A DNA stretch of 64,000 nucleotides from Anagrus nilaparvatae (GCA_022575985.1 JAKSXM010000247.1:7153501-7217500), one strand, 5' to 3'. Counted from the stretch's first letter, positions 33,123 through 44,978 are shown. Notes: generated by a model from the sequence alone, not told the origin. Made by a program: numbers and translations.

Positions 33123-35905
33123 TTGGAAATATTGAAGCAAAAAGAACTTACGACACAATCCCACATATCATTGTTGCAAATGAAGGTAATTGTGACGTAA
33201 TAACCTTGATGTGTGACACGGGAAGCGAACTGAACATAATTAAAGAAGATGTAATACCAAAAAATTATCCTATCAACACAAATAGAATAGTTACACTCAG
33301 AGGAATTTGCAACATACCCGTAAAAACTCTTGGAGAATTAAAAATGTCAATACATGGACATCCATCATCATTTCATGTAGTCACTAATAAGATCAATTTT
33401 CCTCATGACGGCGTTTTAGGATGTGAATTTTTTACTGACGCAGAATGCAACATAAATTATCGTACAAAAGAATTAATAGTTAATGAACAAAGCATTCCTT
33501 TACAACGAGATTTCGAAAAACCCTATATTTCCAACTGTAATATAATAGAAAACGAAGAAATTTCCGATTCCGAATCTAATACATCTGATATTAATACTGA
33601 GCACGACACCGAACCTTACGATTTAGAATACGAAGAATACATATACCAAACACCTGGCAGTCAAATTTCTAATCCTAATGATGCCCTAAAAAAACTCTTA
33701 GATAACGATTTATTACTCGGAACTGAAGAAATTATAAGGAGATACTAAAGAGGAACAGACCCCTCACCAATTTCTAATTGTGAAGATATCCAAGCCGCTC
33801 TCCAAGAAGAAAATTATTTGTTAAACATCAAAGGAAATGAAAACGATATTGACGATGAAGCGATACAATATATGAAAGATGTAGGAGAAAACTTAACGAA
33901 CGATGACAGAACTGCAAGTGAATGCTACAATGTTGATTGTAACGATAAAGAAACAGGAGAATCACCTATCGGTCGAGACGAAAAATTAAGAAATTCTTTA
34001 AGACTAGATCATTTGAATGAAATAGAAAAAAAACGCATAGAGGAACTAATTTTTGAAAATGCAAATTTATTTTATATTGAAGGAGATAAACTCGAAGGAA
34101 CTGATTTAATTAGACATAGAATCGAATTAACTGACGACAAACCTGTTCATGCCAAACAATATAAGTTACCTCACAATCTAAAAAAGGAAGTCGACAGACA
34201 AGTCAAACAGATGCTAGAAAAAGGAATTATTAGAGAGTCTGATTCGCCATTCAAATCTCCGATCTGGGTCGTTCCTAGGAAGTTAGATGCATCTGGAGAA
34301 CGCAAATTTAGAGTTGTTTTTGACTACAGGCTTTTAAATGATAAAACTATAGGAGACCAATATCCTCTCCCAAATATTTCAACTATTTTCGATCAAGTAG
34401 GAAACGCAGAATACTATACTGTACTCGATTTAGCATCTGGATTTCATCAACTGAAGCTTTGTGAAGCTGACACTTATAAAACTGCTTTTGCCACGGACTT
34501 TGGACTATATGAATTTGTTCGATTACTTTTCGGTTTAAAGAACTCACCCGCAACCTTTCAAAGAATGATAGACAAAGCTTTAAGAGGGTTGCAAGGCATC
34601 GAATTATTCGTATATATTGACGATATAGTTATTTATGCAAAGAGTTTAGAGGAACATACTACTAAATTCAGAAATTTGATGGAAAGATTAAAGAAATATA
34701 ATCTTAAATTACAATTAGATAAATGTGAATTTCTAAAGAAAAAGGTACAATATTTAGGTCATATATTAAGCAAAGATGGGTTAGAAGTGGACCAAAGAAA
34801 AATTGAAGCTGTAAAAAAGTTTCCTATTCCAAAGAATGTTAAAAACATCAGAGAATTTCTTGGGTTAGCAACATATTACAATCGCTTTATAAAAGATTTT
34901 GCCAAAATGGCTAAACCTATGACTAAATTATTACAAAAAAATGTTGAAATGGACACCTGAAGTAGATAAATCTTTTAACGAATTAAAAGATTGTTTATGT
35001 AACGCACCATTGTTACAATTCCCAAATTTTGAATTGCCATTTATAGTAACTTGTGATGCAAGTATTTTCGCTATGGGGGTATTCTTAGCCAAGGAAAAAT
35101 CGGAGAAGACAAACCAATAGCATATACATCGAGAATGTTACGTAACGCCGAAAAGAACTATGAAATTTACGAAAAGGAAGCATTAGCAATACTTTATAGC
35201 GTTGATCAATTTCGACACTATCTTTATAACACCAAATTTACAGTTGTCACTGATCACAAACCCCTGCTTTGGTTTAAGGAAGCAGACTGTAATACTAGAG
35301 TACAAAAATGGAGATTCAAACTTTCTGAATACGATTTCGATATAGTTTACAGACCCGGAGAAAAAATCACAGCCGCAGATGCTCTTTCTCGAAACCCTGT
35401 TGACTTAAACAGCGAAGAGAATGAAGTAAAATCTGTTAACATCACCACCAGAGCAAGGGCAGCCAAAGATCGAAAAATTACAAATTCTACTGAAAGCCCT
35501 AAAGAAAAAGTTCCTGATAAGACAGACGAACTTGCTCCAGTCACTAGTAAGTTGAACAAGCCAAGTACAAAAGCACCTACAGAGGTACCAAAAAAGAAAG
35601 GTTCATCTCAAAACAAGAGTAGTTCCAAATTAAAAACTCTAAAAAAAAGAGTCAAACGGAAAAATTCTAAGATTAGTAAAGCTAATTCAAGTTCTGAATC
35701 TGAAATGCCAATTAAACGAAGACCTAGGAAACAAATTATTTCAGACGAAAAAAAGGAATCAGAAATCACCCAAACTGAATCACAATCAGAAAAAGAAGAT
35801 CAAATACTCGCTCTAGATTTTGATCCCGAAGTAATCACTAAAACTCCTAAAACACAAGTTAACGATAATATAGAATTTTCTAAAGAACTCATACAATATC
35901 GTAGA

Positions 35906-36270
35906 GACAACATCATATATTTTGTCGATGGTTCCGGGTTATCATTGGATAATGGAGCTGAAAGTTTGTTTAAAGCAAATAAACTCGAACGGAAAAGAAA
36001 ATACACTCCCGGAAGCGTTAGAAAAACAGTCGTAAATAAAAAATATTATTTTGCATTGTGTTTAGAAGAAAATGAATCAAATTTAATAAAATTAGAAAAA
36101 TTGAAAAAACTTTTTGACATTCTTATAGTAAAATTAAAAGAACATGATTTAAAATCGATTAGTCTAGCAAAAAGTCCTGACATAGCTAACATATTCTGGA
36201 ATGATGTGTTGAACCTATTAAGAAATACATTTTCTAATACTGAAATTTTAGTTACCATATGTAATGGCAC
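35906..36270 (+). other. Macrodomain-like segment inside gypsy Pol
   Basis: Between the RNase H/linker and the integrase zinc motif. The order of features matches TARG1/Poa1-type macrodomains: a strand IIYFVDGSG, then a D/G-x-A loop DNGAESLF, then KYTPGSV, then a strand KKYYFALCL, a helix of LEKLKKLFDILIVKLKEHDL, a strand KSISLA, a helix WNDVLNLLRNTF, and a last strand TEILVTIC. The Gly-rich RIGCGL-type loop that normally follows the fifth strand is missing (KSPDIANIFW instead), so ADP-ribose hydrolysis is doubtful. The assignment is by eye. Confidence 0.5.
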
Positions 36271-37368
36271 TCTTATATACGTACCTACTGAAGAACGCGA
36301 CGCAATATTTAATAAAATGCACACTTCACCCCAGTCTGGCCACAAAGGCTTAACAAAAACTTATAATAAAATTAAACAATATTATTTTTGGGAAAATTTA
36401 AAAGAAGACATAAGAAAACGAATTCATTTTTGTTTAAATTGCCAATTGAAGAAATTAGTACGTGTAAAAACTAAAGACGAATTACAAATCACAGACACAC
36501 CTGGAACCGTGTTCGAAAAAGTAAGCTTAGACATATTCGGACCTCTTCCAGTTACAGAAAATAATAATCAATATATCTTAACCATGCAAGATCAATTATC
36601 AAAATTTTGTTTAGCCTGCGCTCTTCCTGAGGCATCCTCTGAATCCATTGCAGATGCCTTCATTCAGAAGTGTATCTGTACCTTCGGATCCCCGAAATAT
36701 GTACTTACGGACAATGGGAAAAATTTCATAATTAGCTTGATGAAATTAGTAGCTAAACGCTTTAAAATTAAACCAATCCACACCACTGCATACCACCCGG
36801 CCTCGAATGGTAGTCTAGAAAGAACCCATTTAGTTTTAGCAGATTATTTAAAACAATATGTCGATAGTGAGAAAAACTGGGATTCATATATTGATTTAGC
36901 AATGTTTAGTTATAATACATCGACCCACGAGTCAACAAAGTACACCCCATACGAATTGATCTTTGGCAAATTAGCTAGATTACCATCCGGAGAACCTCTT
37001 ACTGAAGGTGAAAAACTCCCTACTTATCAAAATTACTTAATAGACTTAGTAACAAGGTTAATAAGAATACAAAAATTAGCCCATGATAATTTAATTAAAT
37101 CTAAAGAAAGGTCTAAAAAGTATTACGATAAGAAAGCTAACGTACAAGAATTTAAAATCGGTTCTAGCGTTTTCTTGCAAAAGGGACCTAAACCTGGTAA
37201 ACTGGAAGATCGATATACCGGTCCCCATAAAGTTTTACAAGTATTTGATAATAAAAACGTAAAAATTATTACAGAAAAAGGGACTGAAATTGTCCACCCT
37301 AATAGATTAAAACGTTCTTATATAAATCCTTTAAAGTAAATCATACTAATTTTTAAATTATGTTTTAG

Positions 37369-39339
37369 ATGGATACCTTGCAGATCATCTTAATTCTATC
37401 CATCATAAAATTCTCTTCTTGTCTCATTGGTTATGATTGTGGTACACGGTCTTTAAACGTTACTACCGTTAGCTTATTAGAAGTCGGAGAATGTAATATT
37501 CCCGAAAATAATGTAAAATCGGAAGAACAATTTATTCAACTATTACAAATTGTTGACCATCATAGTACTATGGTTAGCCATTGCAAACTAGAAATAAGAA
37601 GAATTGTGTACAGTTGTGGTTACTTTGGACATTTGAGACCGGTAGATAAATACGTTCAATAATATATTTATGATCTTAGCGCCGAAGCTTGTGATCGCTT
37701 GACGGAAAAGGGTACCTTTAGATTTATGGATACTATTACAATAACTCAAATACGTCGAAATGATACCACAACTCATAGTATAGATATTGCTGGAAGTGCG
37801 GACGGAAAGTATTGCAATGGGACTCATTATGCAGATTATTACGGAAGTTGGAGTGACGTAATTGTACAAGGAACTTTAAAGTTTACTCTGTTCAATTACC
37901 GGACTACCATTTCTTTATCTGATAATAGAATTCATCTAAAATCGGGTACTTATTGTGAAATGACCGCAGGAAATTGTATCGACCCAGTATACGGTAATAC
38001 TTTCTGGAACGTACTTCCAGAAGGAGATTGTCCTTATAAAAAATATGATGTAATATACGAAGGAAAAGCTGTAAGACTTATTGATCCTGATATCGGAACT
38101 AATCCAATATATACAGTAGTCTCTAATGATGTAACTTTTGCTTTAACTACTAAAACTATTGACAAAATTTGTGGAAATGAAATAATTTTAACCGAACATC
38201 CCAAATTACTTATTCATATACCACAGGGAGGTTCACCATTTAAAAAACAAGGAAAAACTATTGAAAACATAGACATGTTTGCATATATATATATAAACTC
38301 TAAATTCATATATGTAGAAAAACATATTAGAACACAAATGAAAGACCTTTACATTGATTTAGTCAGACAAAGATGTCAGTTGGAAAGAGAAATAATGAAA
38401 AATTCCCTAGCTATTGTTATCCAAAATCCTGACCAATTTGCTTGGAATTTATTTAAGGGTCCTGGACACATGGCAGTTGTGTCAGGAGAAATTATACATT
38501 TGATCCGCTGTGTCCCGGTTGAAGTCCGAATTTTTCATGGACAGGATTGTTACAATCAATTACAAGTCATATGGAACAACGAAACTTGGTTTCTCACCCC
38601 TAAAACACACATATTGCTACGAAGAGGTACGCAAATCAATTGTAACGCAGCCTTACCAGCTTATTACCAAATTGGTGAAATTTGGTATAAAATTCTGCCA
38701 AGACCAGTAGAAAGTCCTGCCCCTGCAGTACTCAGTCCATCAATCCATTCAAATTGGAGTTATCAAAGCCCGGCATCACTTGCTACAAGCGGCATCTACT
38801 CTGAGCATGATCTAGACCAGCTAAGAGATCACATAAACTTTCCAATGGAAAAACCGGCCATACTTAACGTATTAGCCAGAAATTTCGCAGGACATACTAC
38901 AAGTCAAAAGGGAAGCTTATTGAATTTATTCGACGAAGCATCACTAGAAAAACTCGCGGAAAACGCTTGGACACGTATGTGGTCAAAATTCATGACTTTT
39001 GGAACCATAAGCGCAGGGATAATCGCGATATTAATGATCTTACAATTCTGCAAATTATTAATTGATACGATAATTAGAGGATATACCCTACACTCAATTT
39101 ATGGCTGGTCAATAAAGTTATTAGGTGCGATATTTGCTTCGATAACATCTTTGCTTATCCACTTAGGAACCGGTTCTGACGTTGAAAAGATACCCTCTGA
39201 AGATTTGGAATCTAGTTCTATACCTCTCAGTAATACTAATCACACCGTCATTAAATCTGAACCCAGAGAATGTATCCCTCCTTATGCACCCATCTATCCT
39301 CAAAATATTGTTTCTGGATCCAACGATCAAGTCGGTTAA
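37369..39339 (+). pseudogene. Chuvirus-type glycoprotein-like ORF, one nonsense codon
   Basis: About 655 codons, ATG at 37369 directly after a splice-acceptor-like AAATTATGTTTTAG. Signal peptide of ~18 residues, then a Cys-rich ectodomain opening IGYDCGTRSLNVTTVSLLEV. A transmembrane segment near residue 543 (GIIAILMILQFCKLLIDTII) and a second hydrophobic stretch near residue 580 precede a short tail. Residue layout and the Cys pattern (SCGYFGHL, KYCNGTHYADYYGSWSDV, GTYCEMTAGNC) match glycoproteins of jingchuviruses and related insect-genome copies, which are known to occur beside LTR elements. TAA at 37660-37662 interrupts the frame at residue 98; the reading frame continues unchanged. Would be a class III-like fusion glycoprotein; family call by pattern only. 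Surface proteins of this sort would move the element between cells. Confidence 0.6.
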
Positions 39340-39570
39340 ATCTATGCTTTCAAAAATGTTTTACTAAATCTAAGATATAAAATAATAAATTTTTAAGTTA
39401 AAAGTATAAAAAAAAAAAAATAAATAAATATATATAAAACTTATAAAAAATATGAAAAATAAAAAAAATAAAAAAAAATTAAAAATTTTATATATTTTTA
39501 AGTAAAATAAGTTCTTTGATTAGATAGAAAATAAGTTAAATAAGTTTTTTGTAATTGGCTAAGCATAGCT

Positions 39571-41127
39571 ATGTTCTTTCAAACGTACCATAATTATACT
39601 AATGAATATTCTCTTATTTCTAGAACAATGAAAATATTTCAATTAATTATTCTCTATTCTGTAGTAATGAATAGTAATGGAAATCATCCTATTTATCAAA
39701 TAATTACTTTAAAAGGTCTCTCTGGCTTATTCTACGAAAGGATTCAAACCATAAAATACATATCATCTTACAAAGAGTTAATTTTTAGACTAGATCTATT
39801 AGATTTAGAAAATACAATGAGAGAATTATATTACATGATACCAACATCAGAACCGTGTGAATCAAATCCATCCATATGTGGACAAGAACAAGCTTTGGAA
39901 TCAAGACTCAGAAGAATAAAAGAAGCTTTTAATCATAGTGTCTTAAAAATAAAAACAAATGAAACTAACACTCAAAATATTTCTAATACAGTATACATAC
40001 CAAGTAGATTTGAAGAAATAAAACACCGACTAGATGTAGATGTCACTAACCTACATACGCAAATAGACCTCGATAGTACAGTATCAACTTATTCTTAATG
40101 GTTAAAACTCGCCGAAATATGTGTGACAAGAATAGAAGATACAGTTGGAGCATTCAACAACATAATCGAACTGCTTAGATCAGGGAAAATATCTGAAAAT
40201 TTGATCTCAACAGATCATTTGGAAGAGTTAATAAAAAAGCAAGACAAGTACTATTTTCAAATAAAGGAAAATTATGAACGATTAATCAAAACCAATTATG
40301 ACTACATTCAAGGGAAACTTATACTTTCAATGTCAATACCACTTCTAGACTCGAAGAATTACACCTTATACAAAATATATAAGTTACCAATTTTCCAATC
40401 TTCTTGTTTTACATCAATTAAAACCGAAAACCAATATATTGCTTTTGAGAAAAATAACAAGATTTATACTTTACCTAAAGATCATGAATTGGTAAACTGT
40501 TTCGACTTTGGAAAATTACTGATATGCCCTGCCGACTCCAAATTTTATATGGGAAATTCATGTGAAAGGAATTTATTTAATATTGACAACGAAGAAGAAT
40601 CAAACATCTGTGAATTCGAAACGACCGATTATAAGGAAGACTATTGGCAACAAATGAGTTATAGTAAAGGCTGGTTATTTTCTTTAAAAGAAGATATCGA
40701 TATGAATATCTATTGTGCAAATAAAACAAATTTTTCTACCAGAATATCAGGAATAGGAATCCTTTTACTTAGTCAATCATGCAGAGTAGAAATAGGGAAT
40801 TGGATGTTATTTGGCATAAAACATCAAGAGCTTTCCTATATCTACAAAACTCAAAAAACTAATGTACATTATAATTTAAGCAACAATAAGAATTATTCAA
40901 TTCTTCCACTGCTTATTCTATCAATTCTCGTTATTACTGTTCTTTTCTTTCTCATCTATCAACTATCCAAATCTACAAAAACAAGAATAAGAGAAATTTC
41001 AACTAACACTCAAGTGTTACTCACTAGAGACTCGTCTGTTCAAATAAACTTCTGCATGGATAACTACGATATTCCTAAACCACCTAAATATATTTATGAT
41101 TTCCCTTCAAAAGGTTTAAAAAATTAA
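39571..41127 (+). pseudogene. env: Errantivirus F-type Env-like ORF, one nonsense codon
   Basis: The best start is the ATG at 39628, four bases after an acceptor-like TTCTCTTATTTCTAG; the ATG at 39571 is upstream of that site. Signal peptide MKIFQLIILYSVVMNSNG, then a long helical ectodomain. A C-terminal Cys-rich part includes LPKDHELVNCFDFGKLLICP and SCRVEIGNWMLFG, with transmembrane ILPLLILSILVITVLFFLIY near residues 425-445 and a ~50-residue tail. This order is that of the gypsy Env/baculovirus F-like family. TAA at 40096-40098 breaks the frame at residue ~157, and the frame is open again to 41127. A possible basic cleavage motif (SRLRR, near 39900) is unproven. Confidence 0.7.
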
Positions 41128-41138
41128 TAATGTTTCAG

Positions 41139-41972
41139 ATGGCTTCTACAAACTCAGTTGACCAGAGGAAGATAATACCAATTCACGTTGCTTTTTCCAA
41201 CAATAAATATACCTTGGAACAACTAATTATAGCATTCTTCAAATACCGAGATATGCGATATTTTAAAGTAAAGAAAGAATACGATTTTAGGAATCCAATA
41301 AATATGTTCGTGGAAACGATCTTTCATGAACCAGCATTTTTGAGAATTTTTAAACACTTGGAAGATGATGAAGAAGACGAGAATTTAGAACTGTATGAAA
41401 CAAGCCTCCATTTAGTAAGCTTGTTCCAGTGTAATTATGGACTAAGAGGGTTCGCCACAACCAAGGACAGAGTAATGTGTGGGACGTGTCCAATAACTCT
41501 AATTAACCATACCAATTGCTTTTATTGTTGTGGAACACGGATACTACCAGAGGAAATAAGTTATAGGGCCCATTTTTGTAGATGCACCTGGAAAAAGGAC
41601 CAAACCGACAATTTTTGTAGAGTATGCACTGCTGAAGGAGCCGTAGGAAATCTATATCTTGAATATCTTACTCTCGATATCCCATTCCATATAGCGAACT
41701 TCAACAAGCTACAATGCTATACCGCTATATACTGGCGCTTGATATACTTCGACTGGGATTCAGATGGAGTATGGTGTCCAAGTTGTAGAGACGACGAAAT
41801 GGAAGTTAGAGAAGAAGGATTAGTAACATTAATAGGTGACTACTTCCATATAATATCAAGAGCTAAAATAGACGTATGCTGTCTAGGGTGTGACGTCATG
41901 CTTTTAGTCGAAATAGAGGCCAGTAATTGCAGAGAATGCCAGATAATCGAGAGAACTCAGATTGAACCCTAA
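41139..41972 (+). CDS. Cys-rich ORF after Env, function unknown
   Basis: 277 residues. The ATG at 41139 follows an acceptor-like TTAATAATGTTTCAG; an in-frame ATG at 41130 would lie in the intron. The N-terminal 110 residues have no motif I know and an acidic patch (HLEDDEEDENLELYE). The rest has at least seven Cys clusters: MCGTC, CFYCCG, FCRC, CRVC, WCPSC, CCLGC and CREC, so several zinc sites are likely. No signal peptide or membrane segment. Open, unlike its neighbours. Position after Env recalls accessory regulator or silencing-suppressor genes, but nothing in the sequence shows which. Confidence 0.6.
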   Translation: MASTNSVDQRKIIPIHVAFSNNKYTLEQLIIAFFKYRDMRYFKVKKEYDFRNPINMFVETIFHEPAFLRIFKHLEDDEEDENLELYETSLHLVSLFQCNYGLRGFATTKDRVMCGTCPITLINHTNCFYCCGTRILPEEISYRAHFCRCTWKKDQTDNFCRVCTAEGAVGNLYLEYLTLDIPFHIANFNKLQCYTAIYWRLIYFDWDSDGVWCPSCRDDEMEVREEGLVTLIGDYFHIISRAKIDVCCLGCDVMLLVEIEASNCRECQIIERTQIEP

Positions 41973-42076
41973 GCATTAAGGAAACATTACATAATAACTC
42001 GAAATCAAAATTGAGAGAAAAGGAAAGACAGAACAATGTATTGCCTCAACCTTCTACAAGGTTCACGCAATATTTT

Positions 42077-42087
42077 AAGTGGGGGGA
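42077..42087 (+). promoter_or_regulatory. Gypsy polypurine tract
   Basis: AAGTGGGGGGA directly before TGTTACGG of the 3' LTR; plus-strand primer for reverse transcription. Confidence 0.75.
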
Positions 42088-42943
42088 TGTTACGGAATAA
42101 TACCGTGTGAAAATTATTTTTATATGTTCTGTCTCTCTTTTTTCTAAATTTATGATTTCCGGTCATAACTGTCTAATTTTTTTTATTCATTTCTTTATTT
42201 TTATCAATTTTATATTATTTTTAATTTTAATTATCAATTTCTATATTTTTCTTATTTTGTACTTCCTGTTATTGTCCAGATAATATTGGAGAAATGGGTC
42301 AACGTATTTTTTTTGATTGACATATTTTTAACTGATAGGGTAAATTCCACGAATTGATAAATAGGAGTTGACACTTGATGAGCTTATCTATCAATTTTTG
42401 GGATATATAAACCTCCAAATTTTATAACCGGTCAGTTCAAGTTTTTTATTAGTCCAGTTAAGACTAATTTTCTTCGACATTTTTTTTCTATTAACCAAGT
42501 AAGGTTAATCCGCAGTTATTTTAATTTTTTCAAGTCGAGATTGACTTATTTCTCCAAATATCTTAATTCTTAAAATATTTAAACTTAAATTCTAAATTTC
42601 ATTTGTAATTTTAATATTTTAACTCTTCAATTTTATAAATAAAATAATCAAATTCAAACTTCATTGTAAACTTAAGTTCTAAGTTCTTCTTTATAAACGA
42701 ATCTTATAAAATTTTAATTGAATAAATAAATTACTGTTCAACTTATAAAAATTTAAGTTATTTCTAAAGACCAGAATAAATCAATTGTAAGTATATTCAT
42801 TATATAATAAACTACTAACAGTTAAACTTGGTAAAATAACATAATATAATTATAACTCATTGAAATCTGCAAAATCCATACGATTTTGCGTGTAACCCGT
42901 GACCAGAAATAATTAAAAAATTATTAAGTTTCATCTCGCTACA
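42088..42943 (+). repeat. Gypsy 3' LTR
   Basis: TGTTACGGAATAATACCGTG to CATCTCGCTACA, 856 bp. Core promoter: TATATAA at 42404-42410 and the arthropod initiator TCAGTT at 42432-42437, 30 bp apart; AATAAA occurs in the U5 part. The outer edge abuts a ~0.5-kb repeat unit at GCTCTTTCTAAAATCC, which confirms the end. No second copy is in the window. Confidence 0.75.
42404..42437 (+). promoter_or_regulatory. LTR core promoter (TATA box plus TCAGT initiator)
   Basis: TATATAA and TCAGTT at the spacing normal for arthropod Pol II promoters; places the start of R near 42434. Confidence 0.65.
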
Positions 42944-43975
42944 GCTCTTTCTAAAATCCTGGATATTTTTATGGGTAAGAATCAGAAGCAAAGAATTAAG
43001 CCTGCTTATATAAATGAAAACTACTTGACAAAGTAGATTTAAATTAGAATTTTATAAAATTTGGACCCATATTGTATATAAAATCCAGTAATGGCTTTCC
43101 AAGGCTTTTTAATAACGCATCAATGAAACTACTTGTAAAATACTTATTACATGGATTTTATATTTTTTAAGGTCTAAATTTGATGATACATTCTAGTTTG
43201 GTTTTATTTATCAAATAATTTTCAATTAAGCAAACAGGATGAATTCAAGGCTTATGATTCTTACTCATACAAACATCCAGAACTTGATAATAAATTATAT
43301 CGTTGAAAACCTAAAAACTTTTATATTTACATAAGTTAGACCCTCTTTAGAAGTTGGTTTTAAATTAATATGCAATTTGGTATTCACTAATACAGAAGTA
43401 GAAAAAACAGTAAGCACTTGAACAGGTTTATTGGGAATTCATATATCATAATGGTTCTTTCTAAAATCCTGGATGTTTTTATGTGTAAGAATCAGAAGCA
43501 ATGAATTAAGCCTGCTTAAATAAATGGAATCTACTTAACAAAGTAGATTTAAATTAGAATTTTATCAAATTTGGACCCAAACTGTATATAAAATTCAGTA
43601 ATAGCTTTCAGAAGCTTTTTGAGAACGCATCAATGAAACTATACTTGTAATGTAAATTACTAATTACATGGATTTTATATTTTTTTAGGTCCAAATTTGA
43701 TTATACATTTTATTTGATTATACAGTTTGGATTTTATTTATCAAATAATTTTCATATTTATCAAATAATTTTCAATTATGCAAACAGGATGATTTCATGG
43801 CCCATGATTCTTTCTACCATATCGATGAATTCTCAATAAACTTTTGTGTTTACATAAGTTAGACCTGCTTCAGAAGCTGGTTTTAAATTAAAATACAGTT
43901 TGGTATTCACCAATATAAGAAGTAGAAAAAAAAAAGTAATCACTTCAATAGGTTTATTCTGCTAATATGGTACAT
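42944..43975 (-). repeat. Tandem ~0.5-kb repeat units (right copy, inverted relative to 17397-18566)
   Basis: TTTCTAAAATCCTGGAT(A/G)TTTTTATG occurs at 42947 and 43453; AAGTAGATTTAAATTAGAATT near 43034 and 43543 (period ~508). The first unit is cut by the gypsy LTR. Confidence 0.8.
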
Positions 43976-44978
43976 TTTATTTAAAAAACTTTTGCTCTCG
44001 CTTTGCATTTCTCTTACTAAACTTTAATTTAAAACAAAATTCTTTTTAGCCATGTAGTTTATACAGTTTTTTTTTTTTATAAATGGATAAATCTAATATA
44101 CACTCTTTTTTTCTAATATATATACACTGTTTTTTTGTAACAGCTATTTTTTTTTAAATAATAGATAGATGGAATAGAAAAGCTATAAACACGCTTATTT
44201 GTTTCTTCTCCAGTTGACCATTTATTTTTTTTAATTATATCTGAATATATCTTGTACCGGGCGAGAGCAGACGCTATATTTTTATTATATGCGTATGTGT
44301 AATGTAAATTTTTATTACATGTGTAGAAAATAAATTTATATATACACTCGCACTTTGACTTATTCTTTCGATATATATTCGAGAGAATTCCGACTCTTTT
44401 TCGATATATAATCGAGAGAATTGCGATTATCAATGAGAGAGAAAGAGTATTTTCGCGTATATTAGTGTGTTTCTAACTTAACTTAGAAACGGCGCCATAA
44501 ATGGCGCAGTAATAGGTATGCACGGTGCCGACATATATATAGACAATATAGAGCATGAGGCGATCATACTCACTGAAGGCAGTTGGTGGGGCAAAAAAAG
44601 CTGCTGGAGAGTGAAAAACACATTATAACGATGTTTTGTTTTGTAATGTTTTCCTATACTTTACAGGACAAAAAGGTTGAAAAATTAATGAATAGCGAAT
44701 CGTAAATGAAGTTAGGTAATCTTAAAATTAGGTTAAAGTCCAATAAATTGTTTTTCTTTCTGAATAAATAAAATAAATATATTTATGAACGCAATTAAAA
44801 CTAGCTATTTAATAAAAATCCTGAAAAAAATAATTAGCAAGTTATTGCATATTTTATTATTTTATAAGTAGGTATACTGATTATCTTAGCAATAGATAAA
44901 ACATTTTTTTCATGTTATTGTGATTTTGAGTAGTAATTATTAGCACAATTTTGTATATAAAAAAAATAAAAATATTAC
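43976..44978. other. Non-coding stretch
   Basis: AT-rich. The minus open frame at 44113-44433 has no recognisable features and lies in T-rich low-complexity sequence. GGCGCCATAAATGGCGC near 44490 is a small palindrome. Confidence 0.5.

Larger units (their letters stand above)
33023..37339 (+). pseudogene. pol: Gypsy Pol: protease, RT, RNase H, macrodomain-like segment, integrase
   Basis: Reached by -1 frameshift at 33041. Protease MCDTGSELNIIKED near 33211-33250. RT has FRVVFDYRLLND, VLDLASGFHQLKL, FGLKNSPATFQRM and active-site YIDDIVIYA near 34610-34640. RNase H has TCDASIFAMGV, YEKEALAILYSVDQFRHYL and VVTDHKPLLWF. A Lys/Ser-rich linker (35400-35800) and a macrodomain-like segment (35906-36270) follow. 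Integrase: zinc motif His (HTSPQSGHKG) and Cys (CLNC), catalytic D (LDIFGPLP), D (LTDNGKNF), E (SNGSLERTH), C-terminal GPY-type KLEDRYTGPHKVL. Lesions: TAA 33746-33748 between protease and RT; +1 near 34943 and a compensating shift near 35088, so RNase H begins in another frame. Active-site residues all remain. Confidence 0.87.
30985..42943 (+). mobile_element. Ty3/gypsy errantivirus-like element with three post-Pol ORFs; no 5' LTR found
   Basis: Order: leader, small ORF, Gag, Pol by -1 frameshift, glycoprotein-like ORF, F-type Env-like ORF, Cys-rich ORF, polypurine tract, 3' LTR (42088-42943). The left boundary is uncertain: the sequence up to the Copia element (and perhaps beyond it, where a 72-bp leader repeat recurs) contains no copy of the 3' LTR. 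Gag and the Cys-rich ORF are open; Pol, both envelope-type ORFs and the small ORF have stops or frameshifts. The element sits against inverted ~0.5-kb repeat units on its right. Confidence 0.85.

Noticed and set aside
44113..44433. 106-codon minus open frame
   Set aside because: Low-complexity Tyr/Lys/Ile-rich translation of AT-rich DNA, no motif, no splice context.
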